12,645 nt of DNA from NCBI GenBank assembly GCA_027041035.1, contig JALULB010000108.1, positions 1 to 12,645 of the forward strand, written 5' to 3'. The first letter of the stretch is position 1; every line of letters starts with the position of its first letter. This document shows positions 1 through 7,547 of the stretch, in pieces. The translations under genes were made by a program, and so were the position numbers. The notes under the pieces were generated by a model that was not told the origin of the DNA, did not search any database, and saw nothing but the letters and a program-made list of their open reading frames with translations. The DNA comes from Sedimenticola sp. (GTDB lineage Bacteria > Pseudomonadota > Gammaproteobacteria > Chromatiales > Chromatiaceae).

Positions 1-57
1 GGGTAGGCACGCCGCTATCGCTCGCATGTCCAACTTGCGTAACTGTCCGACAGCCTC

Positions 58-1596
58 CTAGAGCTGCCGTTCGAACAGTTCGCCAAAGGATTTGCGCAGC
101 CGGTAGATGATGTCGTCGGGATGCTTGAAATGCTCGGCTTTGTCCAGGCTGACGGGGTCGCTTTTCGGCAGGTCGTTGTGTTCGAACAGGTCGGCGAGCT
201 GGCGGGCGAGTATCGGGTTCTTGAATACCAGGGCGCTTTCGCTGTTCAGTCTGGCGCTGCGCGGGTCGAGGTTGTAGGAGCCGACCAGGCTGATTCGACG
301 GTCGAACACGGCGTATTTGCTGTGCATGGTGCCTTCGCGCTGTTTCTTTTCGTCACGTGGTCGCCCCAGCCATTCGTGGATATGCATGCCGGCGCGCGGG
401 CGCTTGCATTGGCGCACGCGCGGTTCCTGGTTTACCGCGAGCAGGGTTTTGTAGTATCCGCGCCCGACCATTGTGATCTCGGGCAGGTCGTTGGTTTGCG
501 GGCTGTTGCTGATCAGCGAGACGGCGACGCAGCGGCGCGCGGCGTCCATCAGGGCGTGCATGATCGCGCGGCTCGGCACGAAGTAGGCGTTGGCGATGAG
601 GATCTCGCGTTTCGCGCCGCTGATCAGTTGCAGGTAGGCCTGCTCGATATAGCGTTCCTGGTAGCGCGGGCGGCTCTGGAAGAAGCGTGAGCGCGCGGCA
701 TGGAAATCCGTTTTCAGCTTGTTGCCGGCCAGCGCCTGGACGCGCTCGACGAGGCGCGGATCGGTATCGAAATGAAAGCGGACGTGGCCGGTCTTGTCGA
801 GTAGCGAACGCGTGGCTTTCCAGTAGAGGTTGGTGTTCAGGATGCCGCGGCTCTTCTTGATGTCGACAAAGTAACGAAAATTCCGATCGAAGGCGGCGAC
901 CATGTCTTGCACCACGCCGCCCTTGACGATGACATCCTGATCGCGCCAGTTGCCGTGGGGTGTGCGCGGGTCGATGCGAAAGTATTCGTTGCCGACGTTC
1001 ATCCCGCCGGTGATGGCGATGCCATGGTCGGTCTCGCCGTCGATGATCCACATCTTCTCGTGGAAGCGCTTGTCCAGCCGGTTGGGGTCGTAGTGCGGCA
1101 TCAGTTTCGGGATCGGCACCTCGTTGATCCATTGCAGCAGCATGGCTTCGTAGCCCTCTACTTCGATACCCCATTGCTTGAGATCGAAGTAGAGCCGCTG
1201 GGTCTGTAGCGAGGGGTTGGAAAAGGCGTCGACGATGACGCGCACGTCCAGGCCCTGCCGTTTCTTCTGTTTCAGCAATCTGGCGATCGCCAGTCCGGCC
1301 TCGTCGCCGTTGAAGATCAACGCCTGGATGCGAATGGATGTGTCCGCCTTCTTCAGGGTTTGCATGCGCGCGGTGAAGGCGACATCGCCATTCGACAGGA
1401 TGGCGATATGGCTGGTGCGCACCGGAAACAGACCCTTGCGGCCGATGTCGGGAAACGGGCTGCCGATGAAGCCTTTCGCCGGGCCGAATACCGATGAGCC
1501 TGGGATCCAGTCGCGCGTGTCGGCGTGTTTTACCTTAGGCGTCGAGCAGCCGGCCAGCAGGATGAGCAGGATCGACAGTCTGGCGAGGGCTTTCAT
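58..1596 (-). CDS. Phospholipase D-like (HKD) lipoprotein, cardiolipin synthase/PLD superfamily
   Basis: The predicted 512-residue protein belongs to the phospholipase D superfamily, whose members hydrolyse phosphodiester bonds or transfer phosphatidyl groups. Two HKD motifs are visible: H179-x-K181 with D186, and H425-x-K427 with D432. Each is followed by the usual small-residue stretch (TGGMN after the first, VGSYN after the second). The N-terminus is a lipoprotein signal with lipobox LAGC (Cys17), so the enzyme is probably membrane-anchored and faces the periplasm. The ATG at 1596 was chosen because it starts exactly at this signal and overlaps the upstream stop by one base (TGATG). The open frame continues upstream to 2082, but that part is antisense-like sequence inside the hydrolase gene. 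It is the last gene of a three-gene operon. ClsC-like cardiolipin synthase activity is possible, but substrate and reaction cannot be decided from sequence. Confidence 0.9.
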   Translation of the reverse strand: MKALARLSILLILLAGCSTPKVKHADTRDWIPGSSVFGPAKGFIGSPFPDIGRKGLFPVRTSHIAILSNGDVAFTARMQTLKKADTSIRIQALIFNGDEAGLAIARLLKQKKRQGLDVRVIVDAFSNPSLQTQRLYFDLKQWGIEVEGYEAMLLQWINEVPIPKLMPHYDPNRLDKRFHEKMWIIDGETDHGIAITGGMNVGNEYFRIDPRTPHGNWRDQDVIVKGGVVQDMVAAFDRNFRYFVDIKKSRGILNTNLYWKATRSLLDKTGHVRFHFDTDPRLVERVQALAGNKLKTDFHAARSRFFQSRPRYQERYIEQAYLQLISGAKREILIANAYFVPSRAIMHALMDAARRCVAVSLISNSPQTNDLPEITMVGRGYYKTLLAVNQEPRVRQCKRPRAGMHIHEWLGRPRDEKKQREGTMHSKYAVFDRRISLVGSYNLDPRSARLNSESALVFKNPILARQLADLFEHNDLPKSDPVSLDKAEHFKHPDDIIYRLRKSFGELFERQL

Positions 1597-2354
1597 CAGG
1601 GGGTATCCGGTGGGGGAAAGCGTCCGTGACGCAGGAAGTAAATGACCGCCGAGGCGATGCTGTCGCTGTAGCGCATCAGGATGTGGTCGGCCGGCGCGAT
1701 CAGAAAGTCGCTCATGCCCGCCAGGCGGGTGCTGGCGATCGATACCATGCCGTCGTCCGGACCCGGGATCAACCAGGAGCCGATCGGGTTCAGGCTGCGG
1801 TCGCCGGCGATCACGCCGACCTCGTAGTAGGGCGCCTTGAGACGATTCGGGAAGCTGTCGGCCTCGGTGCCCAGGCTCAGCGCCGTCGGTCCGGCGACGG
1901 CATTCGCCCAGTCCAGGTCGGCGGCCTTGAGCCTGTCCGCCAACTCGCTGCCGTGGTTTGGCGAACCCAGCAGGACGACGCGTCCGAGGTTGTTCAGCGG
2001 CCGCGCTTCCAGCAGCCCGCGAATCAGCAGGCCACCGAGCGAATGGCCGACGAAATGCACCCGGTGCTTGTAGGCGCAGCAACTGATCACCTGTTGGCGT
2101 ATCAGCGCCAGCAAGGCATTCGCGGGCAGTTTGCGCGACGGGTAGTCGATGCCGATGACCTCGTAGCCGGCCTTTTCCAGTCGCCCGGCGAGATAGTCCA
2201 TCGCGCCGGAAGCGCGTCCCAGGCCGTGCAGCAGCACGACGGTGTCGCGCGGCATGCCGCTTGCCGATGGGTTGGCGACAGCAGGCCGCGCCAGGAGCAT
2301 CGATGCCGCGAGCAGCCCGCCCGAGAGCCAGGCGATGACGCGGGATCGGGTCAT
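1596..2354 (-). CDS. Secreted alpha/beta-hydrolase, lipase/esterase-like
   Basis: The 252-residue protein has an alpha/beta-hydrolase fold. An oxyanion-type HGLG motif lies at about residues 43-46 after a hydrophobic strand. The nucleophile elbow GHSLGG is at 103-108 (Ser105), followed by LLGSPNHGSELAD, typical of triacylglycerol-lipase and PGAP1-like families. Candidate triad partners are Asp200 or Asp201 (PGPDDGMV) and His224 (PADH). Residues 1-27 form a signal peptide ending ARPAVA, so the enzyme should be exported. I chose the ATG at 2354 over the frame's upstream ATG at 2396: it starts directly at the signal peptide, has a GGAG about 10 bases upstream, and overlaps the preceding stop as ATGA. 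The stop overlaps the next start by one base. Secretion plus coupling to a PLD-like lipoprotein suggests a lipid or acyl-ester substrate, but this is inference. Confidence 0.88.
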   Translation of the reverse strand: MTRSRVIAWLSGGLLAASMLLARPAVANPSASGMPRDTVVLLHGLGRASGAMDYLAGRLEKAGYEVIGIDYPSRKLPANALLALIRQQVISCCAYKHRVHFVGHSLGGLLIRGLLEARPLNNLGRVVLLGSPNHGSELADRLKAADLDWANAVAGPTALSLGTEADSFPNRLKAPYYEVGVIAGDRSLNPIGSWLIPGPDDGMVSIASTRLAGMSDFLIAPADHILMRYSDSIASAVIYFLRHGRFPPPDTP

Positions 2355-3703
2355 CGGCGAACCGCTCCGGGATCGATATGCCGGGCGTCCCGCCATGCCT
2401 CGGAGTGATCCCAGTTCAGGAAACGGATCCGGCGCCTGGACAGGTGCGCGCGGGCCGGTTGTCTGCCGCGTTCCAGAAACAGCACCGCGCGCAGGCCATC
2501 GGTGTAATAGGGGTCGCCGGTCAGGTTGAAGCGAGGATGTTCATGGGAGGATTTCCCCAGCCCTTTGATATAGCCGAAACGCACCACCTGACCGGACAGC
2601 AGCAGATCCTCGATCAGGTAATTCCTTGCCTCGTCGGTATCCGGGTCGATCTTGTGGGTGACGAAGATCGGCGTCTTGGTGGTGAAGCGCACCCCGATGT
2701 CGCGGCTGATCTGCCCGATCCAGACGTTCGCGCCGTTCACCAGCCACGGGGTCAGCCACAGGCGCAGGTGGTTGCGCTGATCGATGGAGTTGCGCGCTTT
2801 CTGCATCGCCAGATCCTGCTTGCGCCCAAAGGCATACAGCGGACTGACCGGCGAGTAGGTGTATTTCTGGCCCAGCACGAAGGATGCAATGGTTTTCTTG
2901 ATCGAACCGGCGTAGTTTTTCTCCGCCGGATGCCAGCCACGCGAGGTCAGCGCGAAGCGCAGGGCATCAGGCTTCGCGACGATGACCAGGTTCAACGGGT
3001 CGCCGGACTCGTTGGCGGCTTTGTTCGTCGTGCAGCAGCCGAGCGTCAGCAACTCGGCGTGGAGCTGCTTCAGGCTCAGACGCTTGATCGCGGTGTCCGG
3101 GTAGCGCTGGTGGATATCCGGCATGCCTTCGGTGAGGATCTCGGGGCGCGGCAGATAGACCGGCAGTTCAAGCACATCGTCGCGACCGATGATGGTGATG
3201 TTGGCCTCGCGGTCCAGTGCGTCGGTACTCACAAAGATGAAGCCGGCGCGCTTGGCATGCGCGTGGATCGGGTTGCGGAAGCTGTGTTCCTCCAGGCGGG
3301 CCAGCAGGGTGGCATAGTCCGCGTCGTTCAGCGCGGCGCGAAAACGGTAGGCGACCTCGGCCGGCGACAGATAATCCGGGTCCAGCGACGGCTGCAACAG
3401 CCAGTGGGGGTGGTTGCTGTGGTTGTCCAGCTCCACCCACAAGGCATGTATCCAGCGCGAACCGATGTCGGCGCCGAACACCCGCAGGGCCTTGTCGCGC
3501 GGCAACACCGCGACGCGGACGTCGAGTTCGTCCGTCGAACCCGTCTCGGCATTGGCAAGCAGCTCGGCCGGCGCCAGTGGTTGGGATTTTTGCAGTTGAA
3601 ACGGGGCGGATGTCGCGCAGGCCTGCAACAGGCCGGTCAACAACAACAGCATCAGCAGACGCGGCGGAAACGCCCATTCGGGCCGGCGAGGGGAGGCGAT
3701 CAT
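2351..3703 (-). CDS. Lipoprotein with LssY-type C-terminal domain
   Basis: The 450-residue protein begins with a basic, hydrophobic leader and a lipobox LQAC (Cys29), indicating a lipoprotein. Residues about 235-410 resemble the LssY C-terminal domain. They begin with a strand of type DPLNLVIVA, followed by a GWHPA motif near 256-260. Next comes the characteristic SPLYAFGRKQDLAMQK block near 287-302 and a basic RNHLRLWL segment near 310-317. In LssY-type proteins this domain is often attached to DedA or PAP2 membrane domains; here it stands alone on a lipid anchor. Residues about 60-230 form a second, unrecognised region. The ATG at 3703 has no clear Shine-Dalgarno (the bases before it are pyrimidine-rich), so the start is less certain than the frame. 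It is the first gene of the operon, and its start lies 34 bases from a 152-bp repeat element. The biochemical role of the domain is unknown to me. Confidence 0.85.
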   Translation of the reverse strand: MIASPRRPEWAFPPRLLMLLLLTGLLQACATSAPFQLQKSQPLAPAELLANAETGSTDELDVRVAVLPRDKALRVFGADIGSRWIHALWVELDNHSNHPHWLLQPSLDPDYLSPAEVAYRFRAALNDADYATLLARLEEHSFRNPIHAHAKRAGFIFVSTDALDREANITIIGRDDVLELPVYLPRPEILTEGMPDIHQRYPDTAIKRLSLKQLHAELLTLGCCTTNKAANESGDPLNLVIVAKPDALRFALTSRGWHPAEKNYAGSIKKTIASFVLGQKYTYSPVSPLYAFGRKQDLAMQKARNSIDQRNHLRLWLTPWLVNGANVWIGQISRDIGVRFTTKTPIFVTHKIDPDTDEARNYLIEDLLLSGQVVRFGYIKGLGKSSHEHPRFNLTGDPYYTDGLRAVLFLERGRQPARAHLSRRRIRFLNWDHSEAWRDARHIDPGAVRR

Positions 3704-3729
3704 GAGGAAACTGGACCCTGTAAATGAAC

Positions 3730-3737
3730 CTTGGCGT
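3730..3737. repeat. Left target-site duplication of 152-bp element copy 1
   Basis: CTTGGCGT directly precedes the element and nearly matches CTTGGCGC directly after it (7 of 8 bases). The match is what an 8-bp staggered insertion would leave, followed by one substitution. Confidence 0.65.
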
Positions 3738-3889
3738 GTAACTACTCAGCGAGTAGATCAAATAAAGGGTAACTGCTCAGATCACCGCTGAAATGCGTCA
3801 GATCAAGGCAAAAAATGTGATTTTACACGTGTAAATGACCATTTTTGAACGCAGAGCTGGCGCATTTCAGCGGTTAGCTGAGTAGTTAC
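3738..3889. mobile_element. 152-bp MITE-like non-autonomous element, copy 1
   Basis: The element is bounded by perfect 13-bp terminal inverted repeats, GTAACTACTCAGC at 3738-3750 and its complement at 3877-3889. An inner 29-bp arm (3769-3797) pairs with the right end (3861-3889) at 26 of 29 positions. The centre holds the perfect palindrome TTTACACGTGTAAA, so the unit can fold into a long hairpin. No coding frame of substance is present. Copy 2 at 11721-11872 has the same length and differs at 5 positions in my hand alignment. The GTAA ends and 8-bp flanking duplication match general features of the IS66 family, so it may be mobilised by an IS66-type transposase elsewhere in the genome. That family link is inference. 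The element occupies most of the gap between two divergent operons. Confidence 0.85.
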
Positions 3890-3897
3890 CTTGGCGC
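3890..3897. repeat. Right target-site duplication of 152-bp element copy 1
   Basis: CTTGGCGC follows the element directly and pairs with CTTGGCGT on its left side, with one mismatch at the last position. Confidence 0.65.
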
Positions 3898-3961
3898 TAT
3901 CATAGCATCCAAGGGCAGTCCAAACGGGGCAATGGTGTACCATGGCGCATTCGCCACATTC

Positions 3962-3965
3962 AGGA
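3962..3965 (+). promoter_or_regulatory. Shine-Dalgarno deciding the site-2 protease start
   Basis: AGGA lies eight bases before the ATG at 3974. This favours 3974 over the in-frame ATG at 3932, which would add 14 residues with no family resemblance. Confidence 0.5.
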
Positions 3966-3973
3966 TAATCGAG

Positions 3974-4633
3974 ATGCTGGACCAACTCTCCGTCATTCAA
4001 AAGATAGCCGTGTTCGCGTTGCCGATGATCTTCGCGATCACCCTGCACGAGGTGGCGCATGGCTGGGTGGCCTACAAGTTCGGTGACGACACGGCCTATG
4101 CCGCCGGTCGTTTGTCGCTGAACCCGATCCGGCACATCGACCCGCTGGGTACCATCATCGTGCCATTGGCGATGTACCTGCTGACCGGCTTCATCTTTGG
4201 TTGGGCCAAGCCGGTACCGGTCAATTTCGCGCGCTTGCGCAACCCGCGTCGCGACATGGGGCTGGTGGCCTTTGCCGGACCGACCGCCAACCTGCTGATG
4301 GCGATACTCTGGGCGTTGATCCTGCGCGCCGGACTCGGGCTGGTGGAAAGCACGCCCTGGCTTGGCCAACCGATGATCTTCATGGGATACGCCGGCATAT
4401 TGATCAATGCCTTCCTGATGATTCTAAACCTGATTCCGATACCGCCACTGGATGGCGGCCGGGTATTGCCCGCGCGGCTGCCGCCAGCGCTGGCGGAGAA
4501 ATACGCGCAGATCGAGCCGGTCGGCATTTTCATTCTGCTTGGCCTGTTGATGACGGGTCTGCTGGACTGGTTCCTGTGGCCGGGTATCTCCCTGGTCAGC
4601 CGGATATCCGGAGCGGTTGCCGGATTGATCTGA
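3974..4633 (+). CDS. Site-2 protease family (M50) membrane metalloprotease
   Basis: The 219-residue integral membrane protein carries the zinc-binding motif HEVAH (H25, E26, H29) in its first helical segment and a downstream NLIPIPPLDGG motif (Asp160) that supplies the third metal ligand. These are the two signatures of M50 site-2 proteases. An AGPTANLL motif near residues 101-108 is also typical. There is no PDZ domain, so it resembles the short, YwhC/Rv-type M50 group rather than RseP. Such proteases cut within membranes, but the substrate here is unknown. It heads the run trpS-scpA-scpB-rluB, an arrangement I recognise from many gammaproteobacteria. The gap to trpS is 81 bases. The start at 3974 is supported by an AGGA motif; an ATG at 3932 is the alternative. 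Confidence 0.92.
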   Translation: MLDQLSVIQKIAVFALPMIFAITLHEVAHGWVAYKFGDDTAYAAGRLSLNPIRHIDPLGTIIVPLAMYLLTGFIFGWAKPVPVNFARLRNPRRDMGLVAFAGPTANLLMAILWALILRAGLGLVESTPWLGQPMIFMGYAGILINAFLMILNLIPIPPLDGGRVLPARLPPALAEKYAQIEPVGIFILLGLLMTGLLDWFLWPGISLVSRISGAVAGLI

Positions 4634-4699
4634 AAGTCCGCAGATTTTGCTTGATTCGCATCGTAATCGCGGTACTCTGGCGGGTTACAGTTATTGATC

Positions 4700-4706
4700 A
4701 GGGGTG
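4700..4706 (+). promoter_or_regulatory. Shine-Dalgarno for trpS TTG start
   Basis: AGGGGTG lies eight bases upstream of the TTG at 4715. It is strong and well placed, and argues that trpS starts at this TTG. The frame's earlier TTG at 4694 lies upstream of the motif. Confidence 0.6.
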
Positions 4707-4714
4707 AAACCAGC

Positions 4715-5932
4715 TTGTCTTCCGTCGCAGCACAACACGCACGCGTTCTTTCCGGCATGCGGCCAACCGGCCAACTGCACCTGGGGCATTACCACGGTGT
4801 CCTGAAAAACTGGGTCGAGCTTCAGCACGAGTACGAATGCTTCTTCTTCGTCGCGGACTGGCACGCGCTGACGACCCACTACGACGACCCGAGCATCATT
4901 GCCGAGAATGTCTGGGACATGGTCATCGACTGGCTGGCCGCCGGCGTGAATCCGGCCGAGGCGAAATGCTTCATCCAGTCGCGCGTGCCGGAACACGCCG
5001 AACTGCATCTGCTACTGTCGATGATCACGCCGCTGAGCTGGCTGGAACGCGTGCCGACCTTCAAGGATCAGCAGGAGAAGCTCAAGGAACGCGATCTGTC
5101 GACCTACGGCTTTCTCGGCTATCCGCTGTTGCAGAGCGCGGATATCCTGATCTATCGCGCCGGCATGGTACCCGTCGGCGAGGATCAGGTCGCGCATGTC
5201 GAACTGACGCGAGAGGTCGCGCGGCGTTTCAACCATATCTATGGTCGCGAGCCGGATTTCGAGGAAAAGGCCGTTGCCGCAGTGAGAAAAATGGGCAAGA
5301 AAGCGGCAAAACTCTATGATCGCTATAGAAAAACCTGGCAGGAGAAAGGCGACCATGATGCCTTGGAAGCGGCTCGCGCCCTGCTCGAGGGCCAGCAGAA
5401 CATCACCCTTTCCGATCGCGATCGCCTGTTCGGTTACCTGGAGGGCGGCGGCAGGGTGATTCTGCCCGAACCCAAGCCGTTGTTGACCCGCTCGTCGAAG
5501 ATGCCTGGGCTGGACGGCCAGAAGATGTCCAAGTCCTACCACAACACCATTCCGCTGCGCGCCGCGCCGGAAACGGTCGAAAAGGCGTTGCGCACGATGC
5601 CGACCGACACCCGGCGCGTGCGCCGCACCGACCCCGGCGATCCGGCGCGCTGCCCGGTGTGGCAGTTTCACGAGACCTACTCCGACGACGCCACCAAGGA
5701 GTGGGTGCGCGAAGGCTGTACCACCGCCGGCATCGGTTGCGTGGAATGCAAGCAGCCGATCATCGACGCGGTGCTCGCCGAGCTGAAGCCGATTCAGGAG
5801 CGCGCCCGCGAGTACCAGGAACAGCCGGAACTGGTGCGGAATATCCTCGCCGAGGGCAGCGAGGCGGCGCGCGATGTCGCGCGCGATACCCTGGAAGAGG
5901 TGCGTCACGCGATGGCCCTGGATTATCGGTGA
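4715..5932 (+). CDS. trpS: Tryptophanyl-tRNA synthetase
   Basis: TrpRS charges tRNA-Trp with tryptophan in the cytoplasm using ATP. The class I signatures are clear: HLGH at residues 22-25 after SGMRPTG, and KMSKS at 270-274. The 405 residues exceed the roughly 330 of compact TrpRS. The extra length includes a segment at about 205-255, rich in Lys/Glu and containing LYDRYRKTW, before the KMSKS loop; I associate longer forms with several proteobacterial lineages. Near the C-terminus four cysteines, Cys313, Cys335, Cys342 and Cys345, have spacing C-x21-C-x6-C-x2-C, close to the iron-sulfur motif reported for Thermotoga maritima TrpRS. The rare TTG start at 4715 follows a strong AGGGGTG. The stop overlaps the GTG start of scpA by four bases, implying translational coupling. 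Confidence 0.96.
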   Translation: MSSVAAQHARVLSGMRPTGQLHLGHYHGVLKNWVELQHEYECFFFVADWHALTTHYDDPSIIAENVWDMVIDWLAAGVNPAEAKCFIQSRVPEHAELHLLLSMITPLSWLERVPTFKDQQEKLKERDLSTYGFLGYPLLQSADILIYRAGMVPVGEDQVAHVELTREVARRFNHIYGREPDFEEKAVAAVRKMGKKAAKLYDRYRKTWQEKGDHDALEAARALLEGQQNITLSDRDRLFGYLEGGGRVILPEPKPLLTRSSKMPGLDGQKMSKSYHNTIPLRAAPETVEKALRTMPTDTRRVRRTDPGDPARCPVWQFHETYSDDATKEWVREGCTTAGIGCVECKQPIIDAVLAELKPIQERAREYQEQPELVRNILAEGSEAARDVARDTLEEVRHAMALDYR

Positions 5933-6804
5933 GCGAGAGCGGGACGCCGGTGGAGGAGCAAGCGGCAGTCGCCGGGGCGGACACGCCGGTCGAAGCGGCC
6001 GGGGATGCCGCGCAAGGCCGCCAGCAGGAGATGCCTTTCGCCGTCGTCCAGGGCGAGCCGCAATACAGCCTGCCGAAGGATCTGTATATCCCGCCGGACG
6101 CGCTGGAGGTGTTTCTCGATGCCTTCGAGGGTCCGCTGGATCTGCTGCTGTACCTGATCCGCCGGCAGAATCTGGATATCCTGGATATCCCGATCGCCTC
6201 GATCACCCGGCAGTACATGGAGTATGTTGAGCTGATGCGCGAACTGCGCCTGGAACTGGCCGCCGAGTATCTGGTGATGGCGGCGATGCTCGCCGAGATC
6301 AAGTCGCGCATGCTGTTGCCGCGCCCGGTCAGCGAGGATGAAGAACCGGGCGATCCGCGCGCCGAGCTGATCCGGCGGCTACAGGAATACGAGCGCTACA
6401 AGCAGGCGGCCGAGGACATCGACGCCATGCCCCAGCTCGGCCGGGATGTGTTTCAGGCGAAGGCCTCCTTCCCGGACAAGCAGGTGCGCCAGACCGAGCC
6501 GGATGTCGATCTGCACGATCTGATGCTGGCCCTGCGCGAGGTATTGCATCGCGCAGACATGTTCACCAGTCACCATGTCAGCATGGAAACCCTGTCGGTG
6601 CGCGAGCGCATGTCCAGCGTGCTGCAGAGGCTGGATACCGAGGTGTTCACCGAATTCACCCTGCTTTTCGATCTCGGCGAGGGGCGCATGGGCGTTGTTG
6701 TGACCTTCATCGCCGTGTTGGAGCTGGTCAAGGAATCGCTGATCGAACTGGTGCAGGCGGAGAACTATGCGCCGATCCACGTGAAGGCCAGGGCGGAGGC
6801 ATGA
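5929..6804 (+). CDS. scpA: Segregation and condensation protein A (kleisin)
   Basis: ScpA is the kleisin subunit that joins SMC and ScpB in the bacterial condensin, which compacts and separates chromosomes. The N-terminal SMC-binding signature FEGPLDLLLYLIRRQ begins around residue 66 and is followed by LDILDIPIASITRQY and the helical stretch with AAEYLVMAAMLAEIKSRMLL. The C-terminal winged-helix region ends in LELVKESLIELVQ. The proposed GTG start at 5929 overlaps the trpS stop (GTGA), giving 291 residues. The first 40 or so residues are Ala/Glu/Gly-rich and unconserved in appearance, so an ATG at 6031 is an alternative, although its AGGAG abuts the codon. The stop overlaps the scpB start as ATGA. 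No smc gene is in the window. Confidence 0.94.
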   Translation: MSESGTPVEEQAAVAGADTPVEAAGDAAQGRQQEMPFAVVQGEPQYSLPKDLYIPPDALEVFLDAFEGPLDLLLYLIRRQNLDILDIPIASITRQYMEYVELMRELRLELAAEYLVMAAMLAEIKSRMLLPRPVSEDEEPGDPRAELIRRLQEYERYKQAAEDIDAMPQLGRDVFQAKASFPDKQVRQTEPDVDLHDLMLALREVLHRADMFTSHHVSMETLSVRERMSSVLQRLDTEVFTEFTLLFDLGEGRMGVVVTFIAVLELVKESLIELVQAENYAPIHVKARAEA

Positions 6805-7547
6805 ACGCGCCGGAGCAGCTCAAATCTATTCTCGAAGCGGCTTTACTTGCCGCCGGCAAGACCTTGTCCCTGGAGCAGATGTCCCGCATGTTCACCGAGG
6901 GTGGCGAGCCGGACCGCGAGACGCTGAGCGCCGCGCTGGAGGCATTGCGCGACGACTACGAGGGGCGCGGCATGGAGCTGAAGCAGGTTGCCAGCGGCTA
7001 CCGTATCCAGGTGCGCGCGGACTATTCGCAATGGGTATCCCGGTTGTGGGAGGAAAAGCCCGGTCGCTATTCGCGCGCGTTGATGGAGACGCTGGCATTG
7101 ATCGCCTATCGTCAGCCGATCACGCGCGGCGAGATCGAAGAGATTCGCGGCGTCGCGGTGAATACCTATATCATCAAGACCCTGATGGAGCGCGAATGGG
7201 TGCGTGTCGTCGGACATCGGGACGTGCCGGGACGGCCATCACTGTATGCCACGACGCGTACCTTCCTCGATTATTTCGGTCTGAAGTCGCTCGACGGATT
7301 GCCTACCCTGGCCGAGATCCGCGACCTGGAAGAGATCAACCGCGAGCTGGACCTGCGGGAAGACACGCCGCCGGCCGGGCCGGAAGGCATCCCGATCGGC
7401 GACGAGCCCACGCCGCCGGCGTCCGGTGAGTCGTCCGATGCCGATGCCGCCGAAGACGCTGGCGATGCCGGGCTGGCGCGGGATGGCGATCAGAGAGATA
7501 ACCTGCATATTGAAGAAGAAGTTATTGAAAAATCAAGTGAAAGATAA
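6801..7547 (+). CDS. scpB: Segregation and condensation protein B
   Basis: ScpB is the dimeric winged-helix (KITE) partner of ScpA and SMC in the condensin complex. The 248-residue protein contains the typical block ETLALIAYRQPITRGEIEEI (about residues 96-115), followed by the GRPSLYATT motif near 144-152 and the FLDYFGL motif near 155-161. Residues from about 187 onward form an acidic, Pro/Ala/Asp-rich tail with low complexity, common and variable in this family. The ATG overlaps the scpA stop by four bases. The last 38 bases probably overlap the start of rluB. Confidence 0.95.
   Translation: MNAPEQLKSILEAALLAAGKTLSLEQMSRMFTEGGEPDRETLSAALEALRDDYEGRGMELKQVASGYRIQVRADYSQWVSRLWEEKPGRYSRALMETLALIAYRQPITRGEIEEIRGVAVNTYIIKTLMEREWVRVVGHRDVPGRPSLYATTRTFLDYFGLKSLDGLPTLAEIRDLEEINRELDLREDTPPAGPEGIPIGDEPTPPASGESSDADAAEDAGDAGLARDGDQRDNLHIEEEVIEKSSER

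Noticed and set aside
1..57. Terminator or gene end after the phospholipase gene
   Set aside because: The 57 bases contain no convincing stem with T-tract and no coding motif; the interval is too short to judge.
1597..2082. N-terminal extension of the phospholipase frame by 162 codons
   Set aside because: The extension lies inside the hydrolase gene, is Arg/Gly/Pro-rich, and would bury the lipoprotein signal in the protein interior.
2378..3727. Plus-strand open frame of 449 codons opposite the LssY-domain gene
   Set aside because: Composition is shadow-like and there are no domain motifs, whereas the minus strand has a lipobox and recognisable LssY blocks.
3168..3761. Minus-strand open frame starting inside element copy 1 (197 codons)
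   Set aside because: It is out of frame with the LssY-domain gene and low-complexity Arg/Gly-rich; the ATG in the element is coincidental.
3875..3903. Promoter formed at the right end of element copy 1 (TATCAT with upstream TAGCTG)
   Set aside because: The -10 is good but the -35 matches only about 2 of 6, so a hybrid promoter is not supported.
4651..4678. Possible promoter before trpS (TTGATT, 16 bases, TACTCT)
   Set aside because: Only 4 of 6 and 3 of 6 consensus matches; trpS is likely co-transcribed with the protease gene, so I do not call it.
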